In this document: positions 1 to 12,208 of the stretch, one piece after another
Position numbering within the stretch: position 1 is the stretch's first letter
How the letters are laid out: every line of letters begins with the position of its first letter
Source: Pectinophora gossypiella
Lineage: Eukaryota; Arthropoda; Insecta; Lepidoptera; Gelechiidae
NCBI RefSeq assembly: GCF_024362695.1
Contig: NC_065421.1
Location: forward strand, 14,818,598-14,882,597
DNA length: 64,000 nucleotides
Direction: 5' to 3'
Notes under the pieces: generated by a model
Seen by the model: the letters and a program-made list of their open reading frames with translations, nothing else
Databases searched by the model: none
What the model was told of the DNA's origin: nothing
Position numbers and translations under genes: made by a program

Positions 1-216
1 ATTTAAGGAAAGTGGGGGGTGAGAAAGAGACTAAATATAGCTTATGTCACTCTCCATCCTTTCAACTATCTCCACTTAAAAAATCACGTCAATTCATCGT
101 TCAGTTTTGCAGTGAAAGACGGACATACAAACAGACACACACACACATTCCCATTTGTAATATTAGTATTTCCTGACAAGTTAGTTATACAATGGGGATT
201 TAGGTATTAAAATAAC

Positions 217-490
217 TGGCCCCGTACCGACCCTGCCGGCGTGGTCGACGATTTCCCTCATTTAGCGCTTATCGCTATCGACCCACTAGGGTCGATTAAT
301 TCTTTCAAATATTTTTCCTCTCAGACGACGCCCTGAGCCGAGGTTCGCGCCCAACTGGGCACCCTCAGGCCTGTTGTCTTAAACGTTGTACCGGGTGAGA
401 GCCTTCAGCGCTTCCCATTTGTCCGGCCAAGTAGTTAATGCCATCTGCGGCACATCTACAATAAGTCACGTCAAAAAAAAAGGTATTAAA
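217..490 (+). repeat. Dispersed repeat with TTTGTCCGGCCAAGTAG tail
   Basis: This is the fullest uninterrupted copy of a repeat that recurs at 26209-26560 (inverted and interrupted), 21815-21905 and 57945-58035. Shared blocks are CGTGGTCGACGATTTCCCTC, TAGCGCTTATCGCTATCGAC, CTCTCAGACGACGCCCTGAG, GGTGAGAGCCTTCAGCGCT and TTTGTCCGGCCAAGTAGTTA, ending in GTCACGTCA followed by poly-A. The poly-A end points to a retroposed element, LINE 3' end or SINE; I cannot decide which. Confidence 0.6.
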
Positions 491-1059
491 ATAACGTGCC
501 TTACTCTGTTATTTGTGATCCAGGGGCACTTATGGGGCTTGGGGGGGCTTTTTGGCGCCGTATTATTATTATATTTATAATAATGTACCAATATGCAAAG
601 TCGAGAAGAGTACAATAATCATATCGCAGACCTATACCCAGCAGACGGATCACTGTTCTTTCTCTCTTTCAAAGAAATTCCAGCAGGAATGAAATTCAAA
701 ACTAAACCAATTAAAACGCTTGTCTTCATGTGTACGAAGCTTTAGAAACGGATTTACGATTGTCTGTTATCCCGATACACGACGTTTCCATTTTGTTTAT
801 AGCTGAGATTAATTCCTCTAATCTCGGCCACTATTTTTACAACACCAAATGAGACAATACTCGTAAAGCTGTTCCCATCTTCAGACGCTTTGTTTCAATC
901 TATCTGGAATTTAATAGCTTATCCTTGAGTGTAATCATTAGTAGTTCAATTTCTAATCTTCATCTCTGTAGTATATAACATGATGTCTGTTGTTTCTTTC
1001 AGAGGTAGGTAGACCTACAAGTCTTTAAAATATCTTTACCTTAGATTTATCATCTCCCT
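491..1059. other. Intronic DNA without recognised features
   Basis: It holds AT-rich sequence with short homopolymer runs. I see no frame with a domain, no splice context and no repeat shared with the rest of the window. Confidence 0.5.
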
Positions 1060-1330
1060 AGCATTTCCGCTTACCTAAGATTTGACAGTTCCGGCTTTTT
1101 ACAGAAGCGACTGCCTGTCTGACCTTCCAACCCGTGAAGGGAAAACCAGCCCAATACAGATAGGGCACATACCTCCGAAAATTTCTCGGGAATGTGGGTT
1201 TCCTCAGGATGTTTTCCTTCACCGCTGAGCACGTGATAATCATTTATGATCCAAATATGAATTCGAAAACAAATTTGACAGTCATTGGCTGAGGCCTGTG
1301 CCGAATTTGAACGGCTCTTTATTACCTTAG
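1060..1330 (-). mobile_element. Decayed tRNA-type SINE fragment
   Basis: It shares ACAGAAGCGACTGCCTGTCT, GACCTTCCAACCCGTGAAGG, GGGAAAACCAGCC, TCTCGGGAATGTGGGT and GATGTTTTCCTTC with the fuller copy at 21170-21478. The tRNA-like promoter end, which would be on the right, is degraded. Confidence 0.65.
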
Positions 1331-1404
1331 ATTTATAATAAATAACAATATTAATACAGGTATTTTATTTTCTTGGCTTAAAAATATGTACCCAGGAAGG
1401 TATG

Positions 1405-1478
1405 TCTTGGAGGAAGGGGAGGCCTTTGCCCAGCAGTGGGATCTTGTAGGCTAGATTAGATTAGATTAGATTAGAAAA
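1405..1478 (+). mobile_element. SINE 3' tail with (GATTA)n microsatellite
   Basis: AGGGGAGGCCTTTGCCCAGC and AGTGGGATCTTGTAGGCTA match the 3' end of the SINE complete at 18926-19254. Four GATTA units follow directly, the kind of simple tail on which such SINEs end. Confidence 0.7.
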
Positions 1479-1479
1479 A

Positions 1480-2555
1480 TATGTATTTCAGATTATTTAG
1501 ATACCGCAAGTGTTCTATTATTGACAACGGAATATTCTTGCTCTTGTCATTCACTGATCGAGCATAAAAAATCTGTACTAAGTACATTCATGAGCAATAT
1601 AATGTACCCACTTTAGGACTCTGTCGCACTAACATATTTGACATTTAGTGAGACTTACAGTTCAATTTGTCAAAAAGTTAATGTGACATGGTACCAAAGT
1701 GTATACATATTAATGCTCGTGACCATACCTACAAACTAGTTAACAGTTTTTGTTTTACATATTTTAAAGTATACTACACAGATGCCGTCATATCTAAGTC
1801 GTCCGATATAAGTTAGCGTGCATTGTCAGATTTCGTTTTTACCCAGTCCGTGTGAGGATATACCACTGTAAACCTTTATTAAAGTGCATTTTCCAAGGAG
1901 CGGACACAAAGGTACTGTAAATGTGATAAAGTGGACAGTGAGAGGTTTGCGGGGAAGTGAGTTGCGACTGCAAACACAAGGATGTTTATAGGTTTCTATA
2001 CAGCTAGAGTGTAGCTAGACCACTGGTCGATGCCACAGGCTAGCGAAGAGATGAAATGATATACATTGGAAAATCTAAAGCGGACGAAATCTAAAGAAGC
2101 TTTCTTGTGTGACTCTGTTATACCTCCGTAATAGCTGACGCTTCTTGATAATTAGCCAAGTTGCGTTGTAAGTTTGCAACTTGGCTAATTATTTCAGGCT
2201 AGCTATTTTCATTAATTGTTCAAGAAGCCTAAAGCCCCTGATAGGACAGGTAAGTCTCAAGTAAAATTTGAAGATATAGAAATATGATTTGCCATCGATA
2301 CTATAATAAGAAGAAGGAAATTGTAAATTCTAAATACGTGTCAAATTTTCTTTAACTTTTATTGCATCAGGAAGAAATGAGACATTCATTCTGCTCAGCG
2401 CTAAGAACTTATTTAATATAAATAATATATTTTATTTTTAATACTGGACAACTTGATTCAGTTTCCACATTGGTCTGCTGTTTCATTTAGACTATGCGTA
2501 TGTCATTAATTGTCTAGCAGCCGACTTAATAAGGTTATCGAACCATCTGGCTGGT
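1480..2555. other. Intronic DNA with one hairpin
   Basis: Apart from the strong inverted repeat at 2148-2192, I see no gene, splice signal or shared repeat here. Confidence 0.5.
2148..2192. repeat. Perfect 17 bp inverted repeat (hairpin)
   Basis: The arms ATAATTAGCCAAGTTGC and GCAACTTGGCTAATTAT are perfect reverse complements around an 11 nt loop (2165-2175). The stem is shorter than usual for a miRNA precursor. It could be a MITE core or a chance hairpin. Confidence 0.7.
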
Positions 2556-2689
2556 GGCCTGTAGGCTGCCTCCCTTCTAGTGGCCACTGTAGCAAGCATG
2601 CTCTTATAGATGAACTCTTATAGAATAGATGTAGGTACAGCTAGCGTGAAACTTGTTATACTGAAAATCACATTGGCAAGTTTAGATTC

Positions 2690-2870
2690 ATCAGACAGGC
2701 ATGTCCTTAGAAAAGGTTGGGTACGATCTACTCTGAACCGGCGTGCGTGTATGAAACGATTGATGAATGTGGAGGAGGAAGAGAAGTGTGTAAGGATCGA
2801 AGCAAATGGAATTCCATAGCATCTGCTTAACCCGGTAGGAAATAGGCGTGGGTTTATGTATGTATTACAT
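2690..2870 (+). pseudogene. LINE reverse-transcriptase C-terminus, fossil
   Basis: The plus-strand frame reads RRACMKRLMNVEEEE, then shifts frame, then stops. This matches the C-terminal block RRACMKRLVNVEEAREVC seen at 10165-10400, typical of the end of ORF2 in a lepidopteran non-LTR element. The element may extend left to about 2560. It is a truncated, frameshifted relic. A 55 bp piece of the same 3' end, inverted, lies at 3190-3245. Confidence 0.65.
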
Positions 2871-4048
2871 CTCAGTGGCCCATAAAGAGGCTTACGAGAC
2901 ACGAGAGCTGGCAAGGCAGACAGCAGTTAGAAGGCTTCCTCTCGGGCAGTGACCGACACTGCCTGCTCAATACACAAGACACAGGAAACACTTAACTTTA
3001 TTTACATAAATATTAGTACGAACATAGACTTCCTCTTGGAATTCCTAACGGAGTTTGCCTGTGTTGATCTTGACCTACAAGTTATCAGAAAATAAACTTC
3101 AGCATTTTAATATGTATTGCTGTTGCATGTAGTGAGTCAAGTCCAAATGTCCTTTTTAACAGGATTTGTTATCTATAAATACACCCGTACATAAACTCAG
3201 GCCTATTTCCCACCGGGGCAAGCAGAGACTATGGAATTCCATTATCATTATTTCTTTTTTCTTATTATAATTATATTTGATTTATTATCTATGCAAACGA
3301 TGTATAGGATGATTTGCTGACAGCAAACTAAATGCAATTTTTGTTTCGTTTAGTGCGACCCTCATCAAACATAATTATGAATATTGTATGCTTTTGGGTC
3401 TTTTTATCTAAGTACCGACCCAAAAAGACGTCAGAGAACATTTCTTGGAAGTTTCCTCACAACTGGAGCAGTGGGGCAGACTCGCAAAGTTCTCTACAAC
3501 AAAAAGAAATCTGAATCAAATAGCTCTTGAGTATTTTTAAAATTTTATTTTCCGACTCTGCGATCGATTAAGATGGCTGAACTTAAGAGGATTATTTGAA
3601 ATAAGATTATCGAGAAAAGATACAAAGTAATTTTAGGGGTTAGTTTTCTTTATCGTAGTGCTAATGAAGAAATAAATTGTTTTTAGATATCATCAAAGTG
3701 ATCTACATACCTACCTAGTTGCAAAACTATTTGGTTGTATTTTTTTATTTTTGTAAAATTTTCGGTTGAATATATAATGCTGCGTACAAATGAGTCAGGC
3801 TGGAGATAAATGTCATTGAAACAAAACCCACAAGCCCATGGCTACGTGACAGCCCTGCTAAAATATAAAAGGTACAGAAAAGAACTAAATCTTTTAAAAA
3901 TAAACATTATATATGCCTATATGGTGTCTCGACTCTGTGTGTGTCTTTCTGCTTAAAACCTTATAATTTCCTCCAAGCAAGATTTAATGAAAGATATGTG
4001 TTCACTTAATATGTTATTTTCCCTAAACTGACTTTCTCCCAACCTGCA
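2871..4048. other. Intronic DNA, mostly unassigned
   Basis: It contains only a short LINE 3' fragment at 3190-3245 (ATTTCCCACCGGGGCAAGCA). I recognise no gene or splice signal. Confidence 0.5.
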
Positions 4049-4049
4049 G

Positions 4050-4160
4050 TAAAACGACGTGGTGGACTGGTGGAGTATGCTCCTTGTCCCTTCCGGTTGA
4101 TCGAGGGGAGGGTGGTACCCAGCAGTGGGATGTACGTATATAGGCTACGAGTATTTATGT
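4050..4160 (+). mobile_element. SINE 3' fragment
   Basis: CGTGGTGGACTGGTGGAGTA, CCTTCCGGTTGATCGAGGGG and CCCAGCAGTGGGATGTACG with TATATAGGCT match the 3' third of the SINE at 18926-19254, with substitutions. The head is missing. Confidence 0.75.
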
Positions 4161-4524
4161 TTGTGTTTTATGTAAACTCACTTACTTACTATTTATTTAG
4201 CTTCTACTATTGTTTGTGTTCAACAAGGAATACAATAACCTACAACAAAAATAAAGTCCGCGTCCGCACTACATTCAGTTATCTCATCAAACGCGTGGTC
4301 CCGAGAGGGCGCAGCGCGGCAGCAGTGCGGCATCCGAACACACTCACTGATTAAATATCGCGCGATTCAATAATACTGATCCGGAGTATCCTCGGGAGGC
4401 GGCCAGCGACCCGTGTCTGTATCCTGCATGATGGAGCCGCGCCGTCGGGGCTGTTCCGCTACGCATACAAAAAACGGTCATTGTCAGGGTCAGTTTACCT
4501 AACCAGTTTATACTATACTGAGTA

Positions 4525-4590
4525 CTAGTGACATCGTAACGAATACTGAGAAATTTTCCGTCGCAAAAGTATGGAACTGAAAATAATAAC
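4525..4590. mobile_element. Relic of the hairpin MITE family
   Basis: GTGACATCGTAACGAATACT, TTTTCCGTCGCAAAAGTATG and GAACTGAAAATAAT match one arm and the loop of the three elements at 11626-12434, but the middle of the arm is deleted. Confidence 0.6.
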
Positions 4591-6365
4591 AAAACACAGA
4601 CCAATAGAGACGATACTAAATTTTTTCTAGTGATATTTCCAGTAGTATCAACAGATTTATCTCTCACAAGTTATTACTTGTGCTTTGCTGCTATTGGGAT
4701 ATCAAGTGTAAGTCCAACTAGGAACTCACAACAAAACAAACAACGCAGTCAGTCAGCTGATCACGACTTAGATAGTTGTTGCACTAACTAAGCATAATGT
4801 TCACTAACTGTAGCAGTGCCAACTACTGTAATGTCTTAACTACAGACATTAAAATAATTGCGCTGCTGTGCGCCGCATAAGTAATAGATATTACAGTGTA
4901 ACACATATTAATCCCCGTGACTGTGTGAACTGTAGCCCCTGTTGTCCCTATTAGGGTTGACAGAGCCGTACCCACCTCAACAATAAATTATTCATACACC
5001 TAACACTCGCAATGGAAATGTGCCATAAGATCTTACTAAGGTCCCCATGAGAGTATTTAACATTCCCCGTAAGAGGTTAAACAAAGCGAACTCGCCTCAT
5101 ACTTCCAAGAAAACCTGTATGATGAGCCTTATAAAAGAAAATAAATCAAAGACCAAGAAATAAACTCAAGCAGTCCTCACAAAAGAACAAACTTGCATCT
5201 CCGCTCGGAACTCGAACAACACGAATTAATCTCGAATATACCAAGAAAGCATCCTTTTCTCACAACTCTCGAGGCCCGCCGTCGTCCGGCGAAGGTTTTT
5301 AAAACTTGAAGGCTTAAGAAGCCTTGAAACTGTAAGTAAAACCCTTCTTAGAACCCGTGGAGCCGATGCGAAAGGTAAAAGGCAAGTTACGTGAGACCAA
5401 ATGAGGCGAACCTTTGTCGTTTTTCATTTTACTCCAAAACTTTTTTTCTAATCTTGTGTTTGGTAATGATTAATTTCTTTAAACTAGAAGGATATGAAAT
5501 ATACCAAATAATGCTATTATGATATTACGTCGTTCGATTCTTTTCTATCTAATAATAGTCAGCGGTGGTTTGTATGGAACTCAACATCAGATGCCTATGC
5601 ATGGAAATTACAATATATATGTAAACTATTACTGAATACAAATATTAAATAATGCTTTTATAATTCTGATAACTGTCTGAAACAATATTCCCTCGTCGCT
5701 TGTCTTTAATGGAATGCTTAGAATTTACCATTTCTAATATCGCCGACGTACGATTGACATGCGCGTTAAAACCTCTGAGGAGCAGTTCATTTTGTATTTT
5801 TCCCCCAGAACGTTACTCCGCTGCCGATGTCTGAGGCTGGTCCCGAGACGCGTGTAAAACCACCCATTTTTCTTAGTCAGCTCTGAGCAAGTTCACAATA
5901 TAAATATTAATAAGCGTCTACATATTTATGACGCGGACAGGCGGTTTGTTTAATTCAATTTCGCGGGAGCTCCGGACTTTTCCGGGTTTTAGTTTTCTAG
6001 CGTCCGTCGGGTTTACGTTTTGTGTGATATACGGGGCGTAATGGATGGTAATGGTTTATCGTCGGTTGGTGGGCGGTGAGTCATAGCGGTACGGGCACGT
6101 GGGACTAAATGCTTGTACAGTTCGGTGACGACAACGAACTTACTTTACGGCCCGACAGGACTCCTCTCGTCGCTTCTAAACTGACAAAGCACTTAAGGAA
6201 AGTGAAAACTTTCGACAAGAAAATACAGGGAAATCGTTTATCAGCATCTGTCACGACGTTTGTGAGAATTTTAGATCGGTTTAAAGACTTCCTTAACGAT
6301 TGGGAAATAACATTTCATACTTTTCTAAAAATATATTTTGTTGATGATCCGTAATAGCTCTCTCA
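4591..6365. other. Intronic DNA without recognised features
   Basis: There is a moderately GC-rich patch at 5930-6100, but no CpG-rich promoter-like structure that I would call. The frame at 6109-6354 has no domain match that I recognise. Confidence 0.45.
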
Positions 6366-6610
6366 TTATTTAAGAGCTACTCTCTTGTCGGTGGAGTAAT
6401 CGCCAACCGTCTTCATTACTCCACAAACAGGGCGTGTAGAACGGTGGCCCAATCGCCATCCGTTTTGCAGTCATCACCACTAATTTAAGAGCCACGCTCT
6501 TGTCGGTGTAGCATCCTCCATGCTACTTTTTAGGAAAAAATAGAGCAGTGGTTTCCCTCTTGCCTTCTGCCGTTCTGCAGTACACCGACCAATTTCTCTA
6601 TCGATGATGG
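6366..6610 (-). pseudogene. LINE ORF2 end / 3' UTR fossil
   Basis: TTAAGAGCCACGCTCTTGTC followed by GGTGTAGCATCCTCCAT is the reverse complement of the end of the LINE ORF2 relic at 19430-19600 (the RMLHRQERGS block). Next to it is GTTTCCCTCTTGCCTTCTGC, also present at 44888-45010. An older duplicate of the block sits at 6366-6400. Confidence 0.6.
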
Positions 6611-6614
6611 TCTA

Positions 6615-8110
6615 TCTAGAGCCCTACCAGAATCCATTTCTTCGGCTTCCAACCAGCCTCTAATCTCTACTGACATCAATTTCATTGCTACAGCTACAGC
6701 ACATAAAATCTTTTAGTAGAATCACGACATTTCTTCTTGTAGCTCCGGCGTAGTAGTTCATGCCATCGGAGGCACGTGACGTGGTTTGCCACGTCACGGC
6801 AAAAAACCTTCTCATATCTTCAAAAAACCCAATGGACTCATCCATTTACCTAGTCTTGTAGGAAAAATGCTAGCGAGATATTGTAATGATAAGGATTTTC
6901 TTGTTGTTTTTCTACTTCATTACTTTTATCTAAAATGGGTCGATCAGAATCCTGTAATATGCAGCAATTTCTTCTAGGCAAACTTTAATTAATTTGTATT
7001 ATTATTTTAACCTGTAAATAAAAGCAGCATTAAAAATTACCCAACACTTAGTCAATGACCTTTCCTTCATCATAATTTCAAATAAACAAGGATCCGGTTT
7101 CAGCGCCGCGAAAAGTTGCCGAGTTCCAGATCGTTTCAAATCAACTGGCTTCACCTGAAGCGATCGCTAATTTCCCGAAACATTCAAAGCCTAAAACATC
7201 CGGATGTATCTGCTATTTGGATAACCCGATGAAAATTATATTTGTTTTGCCCAAGAACGGTTCCGTATATCTTCTAATATGGGGGTTATGTGTGATAAAG
7301 TTACATGTGTGGAGAATTCATTTTAATTAAGTAAAACTAACTTATAATATGTCGTTATACTACAGTTATGTTGTTCTTAGATAATACCACATTTTCTTTC
7401 CCGGATATCGAGACAAACCTTTTTGGGTTACCGTTGCCTATATGCCATTTTGTGTACTATTATTTTTTTAACTATAAAAAAATTGCTACATGCTTGTCTT
7501 TCACACATTTAGAGGTACACACGAGGTTTCAGTACTACTTAGTGAAACTCTTAATGATACTTACTGGTGATAAATTTTAAAAATCTTCATTGTCTCTTTT
7601 GAACTTTTACTCGTGCGCGAATTGTGTATGATAACTTACCAACTTATACACCATCATAGTAAGGAACTAAACAACATTGAATATAATATGTAGGTAGTTT
7701 ATTTTACGCTTTAACATCACACCAAAACACTTTATTTTAGAAACACAAAATCAAAAGGGCACTCCGTCACTTGTCAATTTATTGATCCTCGAAAGGATCA
7801 ACAAATGTAAATTCGAACAATATCTTCGGAAAACGGCAACTTTTGACAAACTCGCTGACGGGTAGTCAACAGATCCCGGGTTTGGTCCCTGTGATGCGGG
7901 ACCCTAATAAAAACTGTTGTTTGCTTAGGACGGCCGTCGGCGCGGGCTTACATGTAAATAACGGATTTTCCGATTCGTAATTTATGTTTACTCCTCTTTA
8001 TTCTGGCTCTAAGCACGTTTTGGTGCCGACGTCTCTTTATAAAGTGCCACTTTCAGTGTATTTCTTTTCAATACAACCGTATTGACGTACAAACAAGGTT
8101 CAGCAAGTAA
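6615..8110. other. Intronic DNA without recognised features
   Basis: Nothing in this stretch matches the repeats elsewhere in the window, and no frame carries a recognisable domain. Confidence 0.45.
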
Positions 8111-8111
8111 C

Positions 8112-8142
8112 TTACTGATTCTTACTGATTCTTACTGATGTT
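8112..8142. repeat. Short tandem repeat, TTACTGATTC unit
   Basis: Three near-perfect 10 bp units (CTTACTGATT) run in tandem within AT-rich intronic DNA. Confidence 0.8.
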
Positions 8143-8144
8143 AT

Positions 8145-10160
8145 GTTCACTCAGCATGAAAACAAGATCGGATCGCAAACATAAAACTAACATTTAATCA
8201 AAACTGTCGACAAAGACCCGGTTCACCCGTGACATTTCCAAAAAGACTGATGTAATAAATGAACGAATTTCCATAATGAAGCAAAAAGACAAACAGACTA
8301 CGAACGTGACTGCAAGCGAATGCAGAGTAACGAGTGTAAAGCACAGGGTTACCGCTCTAGTAACCCGGGTGTATAACCGTTGTAACCCGAGTAAGAACTG
8401 GATTTTTACCGTCATACAGAACTGTGAACCGGGCTATCTGTGAATTGAATTCACGACCGCAGTTTGTGAGTAACGAGCCAAAGACATGCCGCACCTAGAT
8501 AACCGGCCCGGGTGCAACGACGACCGGATCCCGATGAATTCAACCGGAATTTCAAGTTACTTTGACTGAGAGAAATTTCGTCGTTTTGTAAGGTTAGAGA
8601 AAGGTCGGAACATCTGTGTGTTTCACAAATACATTAGATTGTAGAACTTTTTTCTTTTTAATCCGTGATAAAAAGGAGTACACAATACAGAAATACGAAG
8701 TTATATATCAGTTAAAAAACTGATAAGGTACGTTGAAAGATTTAATAAATATCTCGACATGTATTGTAGGTATGTTAAATTAATAATTAATAATTGTGAG
8801 CTTATAGAATGAAATTCAATAATTTCGTAGAATAAACGCCGTTATAATACTTCTTATTATATGAACAATCAAATTGACTTTATAGATATGTACGTCTTCT
8901 GTCTAGTTATATCTTCATTCTTCCCGATTATATCGTAAATGCCGGCAGAGGAAAAATATCCTTTCTAACATAATGGACAATTGTTATGTGGGATAAGCTG
9001 ATCCTTTGTCACCATAAGGTGCATCAGATCCATCTTAGGAATTCGTATCAATAGTGGCTGCAAGTTGTATCTGATTACTTGCGGCTTTCCCCACCCACTT
9101 ACGGGCGAAAGTTGTGTGTATGTGTCTACTTACGTCTAATATAGTTAATGCACACTCAGCTGAACCGTATATTGGTATCAAAGTAATGCTAAACTATTTC
9201 ACCTTAGCGTCCTCATGAATTCCGTAATCAATCTACAAACTACGTTAAATGTATTCCCGGGTGAATTTTCAATTACATTCGCCTCCGCCAGCCCTGCGAC
9301 TCTGGAAGTGGGTCACGCCAGTAGTTAGCACTTCAACTCACTCCCGAATTCGACGTCCCACTGCTGGGCGAGTGGGCTCTCAGCGTGGGCCTTATCTGCG
9401 CTGACCTAGTAGCTAGTGGCCCCAGAGACGAAGTTATTAAGATACGAGATTCAATTAACATGGCTGGCATTTAGCAAAAGGTCACGAGTATTTCGAGACC
9501 AAGTTATGCATGTATTTAAACGGATAGTTATTATGCTTCAACATAATTTTCCAACTATTGTAATAACAATTTAAATACTCTGAAAATGCAAAAGGAAATA
9601 ATGTTCGACGAAAAGAGAAAATATATTGTGAAAGTACCAAATCTGAACCTTTTAATGATCCTCTTCTTGAGTAGGCAAAAAATCCTTCCAAGACAAATAT
9701 AAGTATAAACCTGCTTCGATTCCCGAATGTTATTTTCGAAAAAATAATGAGTTTGTGAGACTGTCCTTTGTTTGATAAGAGCAAAGAATCGTAAAAAAAA
9801 CAAAGTTTTTAATCATAGCCCCAGATATCTTTACCCCACGGCAGGTCCATTCTGTCAATAAAGACGTTATACTAAAAAATGTAGATTATGAAGATATTAA
9901 CATCTCCGAAGTCCCCTAATAACAACGGTTTTGTTGAACTTGCGCAGTTTCCCGGCTTTAATTACAAGAGGAATATTTATTTCATCCCGGAATCAGATAA
10001 CCCGAAAAAACGTAATTCCCAACAAGGGCTCCGCGGAATTAAACGGAACTGGAATTTTTGTATTAATGACGCCATATTTCTTGCTCCATCTTGTTTGGGA
10101 GCTTTAGAGGGAAGCAAGTCAGAAGATACAGGCGGGTGACTTTAAATACTTACTCTATTT
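8145..10160. other. Intronic DNA, nothing firm
   Basis: A short block with CGTCCCACTGCTGGGCG at about 9353-9370 is a SINE-tail fragment on the minus strand. Otherwise I recognise no repeat, exon or RNA. Short frames at 8194-8415, 9482-9803 and 9888-10139 have no domain features. Confidence 0.45.
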
Positions 10161-10164
10161 ACCA

Positions 10165-10400
10165 TTAAATATACATACATACACATACATAAACTCACGC
10201 CTCTTTCCCACCGGGGTAAGCAGAGACTATAGAATTCCATTTGCTTCGATCCTGACACACTTCTCTTGCTTCTTCCACATTCACCAATCGCTTCATACAC
10301 GCACGCCGGTTCAGAGTAAATCGTATTAAACGTTTTCTAAGGACTCCAATTTGGTCATCGTAAGTCCTACTCGGTCTTCCTTCTTTCAGTCAAGAAACAT
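10165..10400 (-). pseudogene. LINE reverse-transcriptase C-terminus, fossil
   Basis: Read right to left, the sequence gives KEGRPSRTYDDQIGVLRKR, then in a shifted frame RRACMKRLVNVEEAREVC, then QDRSKWNSIVSAYPGGKEA and a stop. The GRP..Y.DQI and DRSKW blocks are characteristic of the carboxy end of LINE ORF2 proteins. The left end is a CATACATACA simple repeat, the expected 3' tail. It is 5'-truncated and dead. Related pieces are at 2690-2870, 3190-3245 and 16800-16925. Confidence 0.7.
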
Positions 10401-10409
10401 AAAAAGAAA

Positions 10410-11620
10410 ACAGATAGTATAGTATAGTGTAGTATAGTATAGTGTGATAGTATGTTATTACTGTACAATGTAATGTGAGAATATTATGTTAACTAAATGA
10501 ATATAATGGTAACATTATACCAGGGTCGGGCGTGGGTCTGGGTCCCATTCAGCCCAAAATATTGAAATGCCATTCATTTACATTTCACGGGAAATATAGG
10601 TTATGTGGTACGCGGCAGGAGTTACATCACTTTATATACGTACTTATATAACACATTGATAACAGGTCTGTTCCGTTTGTTTTGAAACTCACGCCCATAA
10701 TCTATAATGAGGTGGACAGAGACCCAAGTAATCAAAGACAACTCGCAGTTACTGTTGAATACGTCTTAAGATAGATATATATGATGAATCGCCCATAACA
10801 ATTTTATTTTCCATCATGTTAGAAAAGGCACAGCTTTATTATGTGACATGCCCGGGAAGACAAGCAGCTGAACGTGTTCTATGTTTTGATTGGCTCCCAG
10901 AACAGCATAGAAGTTATTCGAACTATTTTATGAAATATGCAATAACTAAGGCTTAAACCTGTATTCTAGGACAGGACCGGACAGGACCTTCCTCGACAGT
11001 GGACCGGGTCGAGTGGAGGAAGTTTCGAGTTAACATCTCAGAATACGGGTGTGACTGTTATACGCTGTTACCCGCCTGCATCTCATCGCTCGCGGAGCAT
11101 CCAAACATCCAAGACGTTAGAATGGCGACTCAATTAAAATTCCCGGCGAGTGCCACCCGCCTCTCCGCTGCAATTTACACGAACCTCTCTTCACACGTAA
11201 CCTCTTAGTCTCCTTCAGAACATGCCCATTTCCTCCCAATAATTAGGTCTTAAAAACCAACATTACAAGGGAACCCAGTTTGAAAACGTCGTCGGCAGGA
11301 ATTCGACCGTTTCAGTGTTTTGGGTATTAAAAGAGTGTTAAAAATAGATTTATTTTTTTTGTTCGAGAATCGTTTAAATGAACGGCTACATTCTGTATAC
11401 CGACACGTGTATCATTTATAACTGTATTTAGAAAATTATTATGTAAGTAAGTACCATTGAATCAAGATCCCACGCGTTACTTTGTATTAAAACCTATATA
11501 AGGTAACATCAGAGGAAGATTCTCAGCTCCGCTTTGTCCGTTTATACCCTAATGTATTCATTGCGGGTGTCTAAAATAGACATTAATATTAGAATTGTGT
11601 TTATTACTCTTGCCTACCGA
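10410..11620. other. Intronic DNA with a TAGTATAG-type simple repeat
   Basis: At about 10415-10450 there is an imperfect AGTATAGTGT repeat. The rest is unassigned. A frame at 10999-11208 lies in a GC-richer patch but shows no domain. Confidence 0.45.
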
Positions 11621-11625
11621 ATATA

Positions 11626-11853
11626 CTGGGTGTTAGTGACATCGTAACGAATACTGAGGGGGTTGATTCAGACCATGATTCTGAGTTAAAATCAAGTGGA
11701 ATTTTCCGTCGCAAAATTCATGATTTTTTTTTAGTTTTTTTAAATTATTTTCAATTCTATACTTTTGCGATGGAAAATTCCACTTGATATTAACTCAGAA
11801 TAATCAGATGAATCATCCCTCTCAGTATTCGTTACGATGACACTTACACCCCG
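11626..11853 (+). mobile_element. Hairpin MITE, copy 1
   Basis: This 228 bp element consists almost wholly of two inverted arms of about 95 bp. Its left end is CTGGGTGTTAGTGACATCG and its right end is the reverse complement of CGGGGTGTAAGTGTCATCG. It is flanked on both sides by TA, as expected for Tc1/mariner-type non-autonomous elements, which duplicate TA. The class is inferred from the TA duplication and the CAGGGTGTTAG-like end. It carries no coding sequence. Confidence 0.8.
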
Positions 11854-11886
11854 TACAAGTACATACGATAGCCATATAAGTAGGTA

Positions 11887-12113
11887 TGGGTGTTAGTGAC
11901 ACCGTAACGAATACTGAGGGGGATGGTTCAGACCATGATTCTGAGTTGATATCAAGTGGAATTTCGTGTCAAAAAATTCATGAAAATTTTTCTTTTCTTT
12001 TTAATTATTTTCCAATCCATACTTTTGCGACGGAAATTTCTACTTGATATCAACTCAGAATAATGGCCTGAACCACCCCTCAAAGTTTTCGTTACGATGT
12101 CACTAACACCCTG
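11887..12113 (+). mobile_element. Hairpin MITE, copy 2
   Basis: This 227 bp copy has the same arms and the same loop orientation as copy 1. It begins TGGGTGTTAGTGACACCG, ends CACTAACACCCTG and is flanked by TA on each side. Only 33 bp separate it from copy 1. Confidence 0.8.
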
Positions 12114-12208
12114 TATAACGACGAGGTTTATACAGTATATAAATATAAGTACTTTATAACGCTAATTACCATTACAGACAGTAGCAACAGAAAGGATAAA
12201 AATATATA

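Noticed and set aside
2618..2914. Minus-strand 98-codon frame
   Set aside because: It is antisense to the fossil LINE C-terminus, and the frame is a by-product of that coding sequence.
9482..9803. Two overlapping minus-strand frames of 80-100 codons
   Set aside because: Low-complexity, Phe-rich composition typical of AT-rich non-coding DNA, with no domain or splice context.
10999..11208. Possible host exon in a GC-richer patch
   Set aside because: I found no matching acceptor/donor pair or domain, and base composition alone is not enough.
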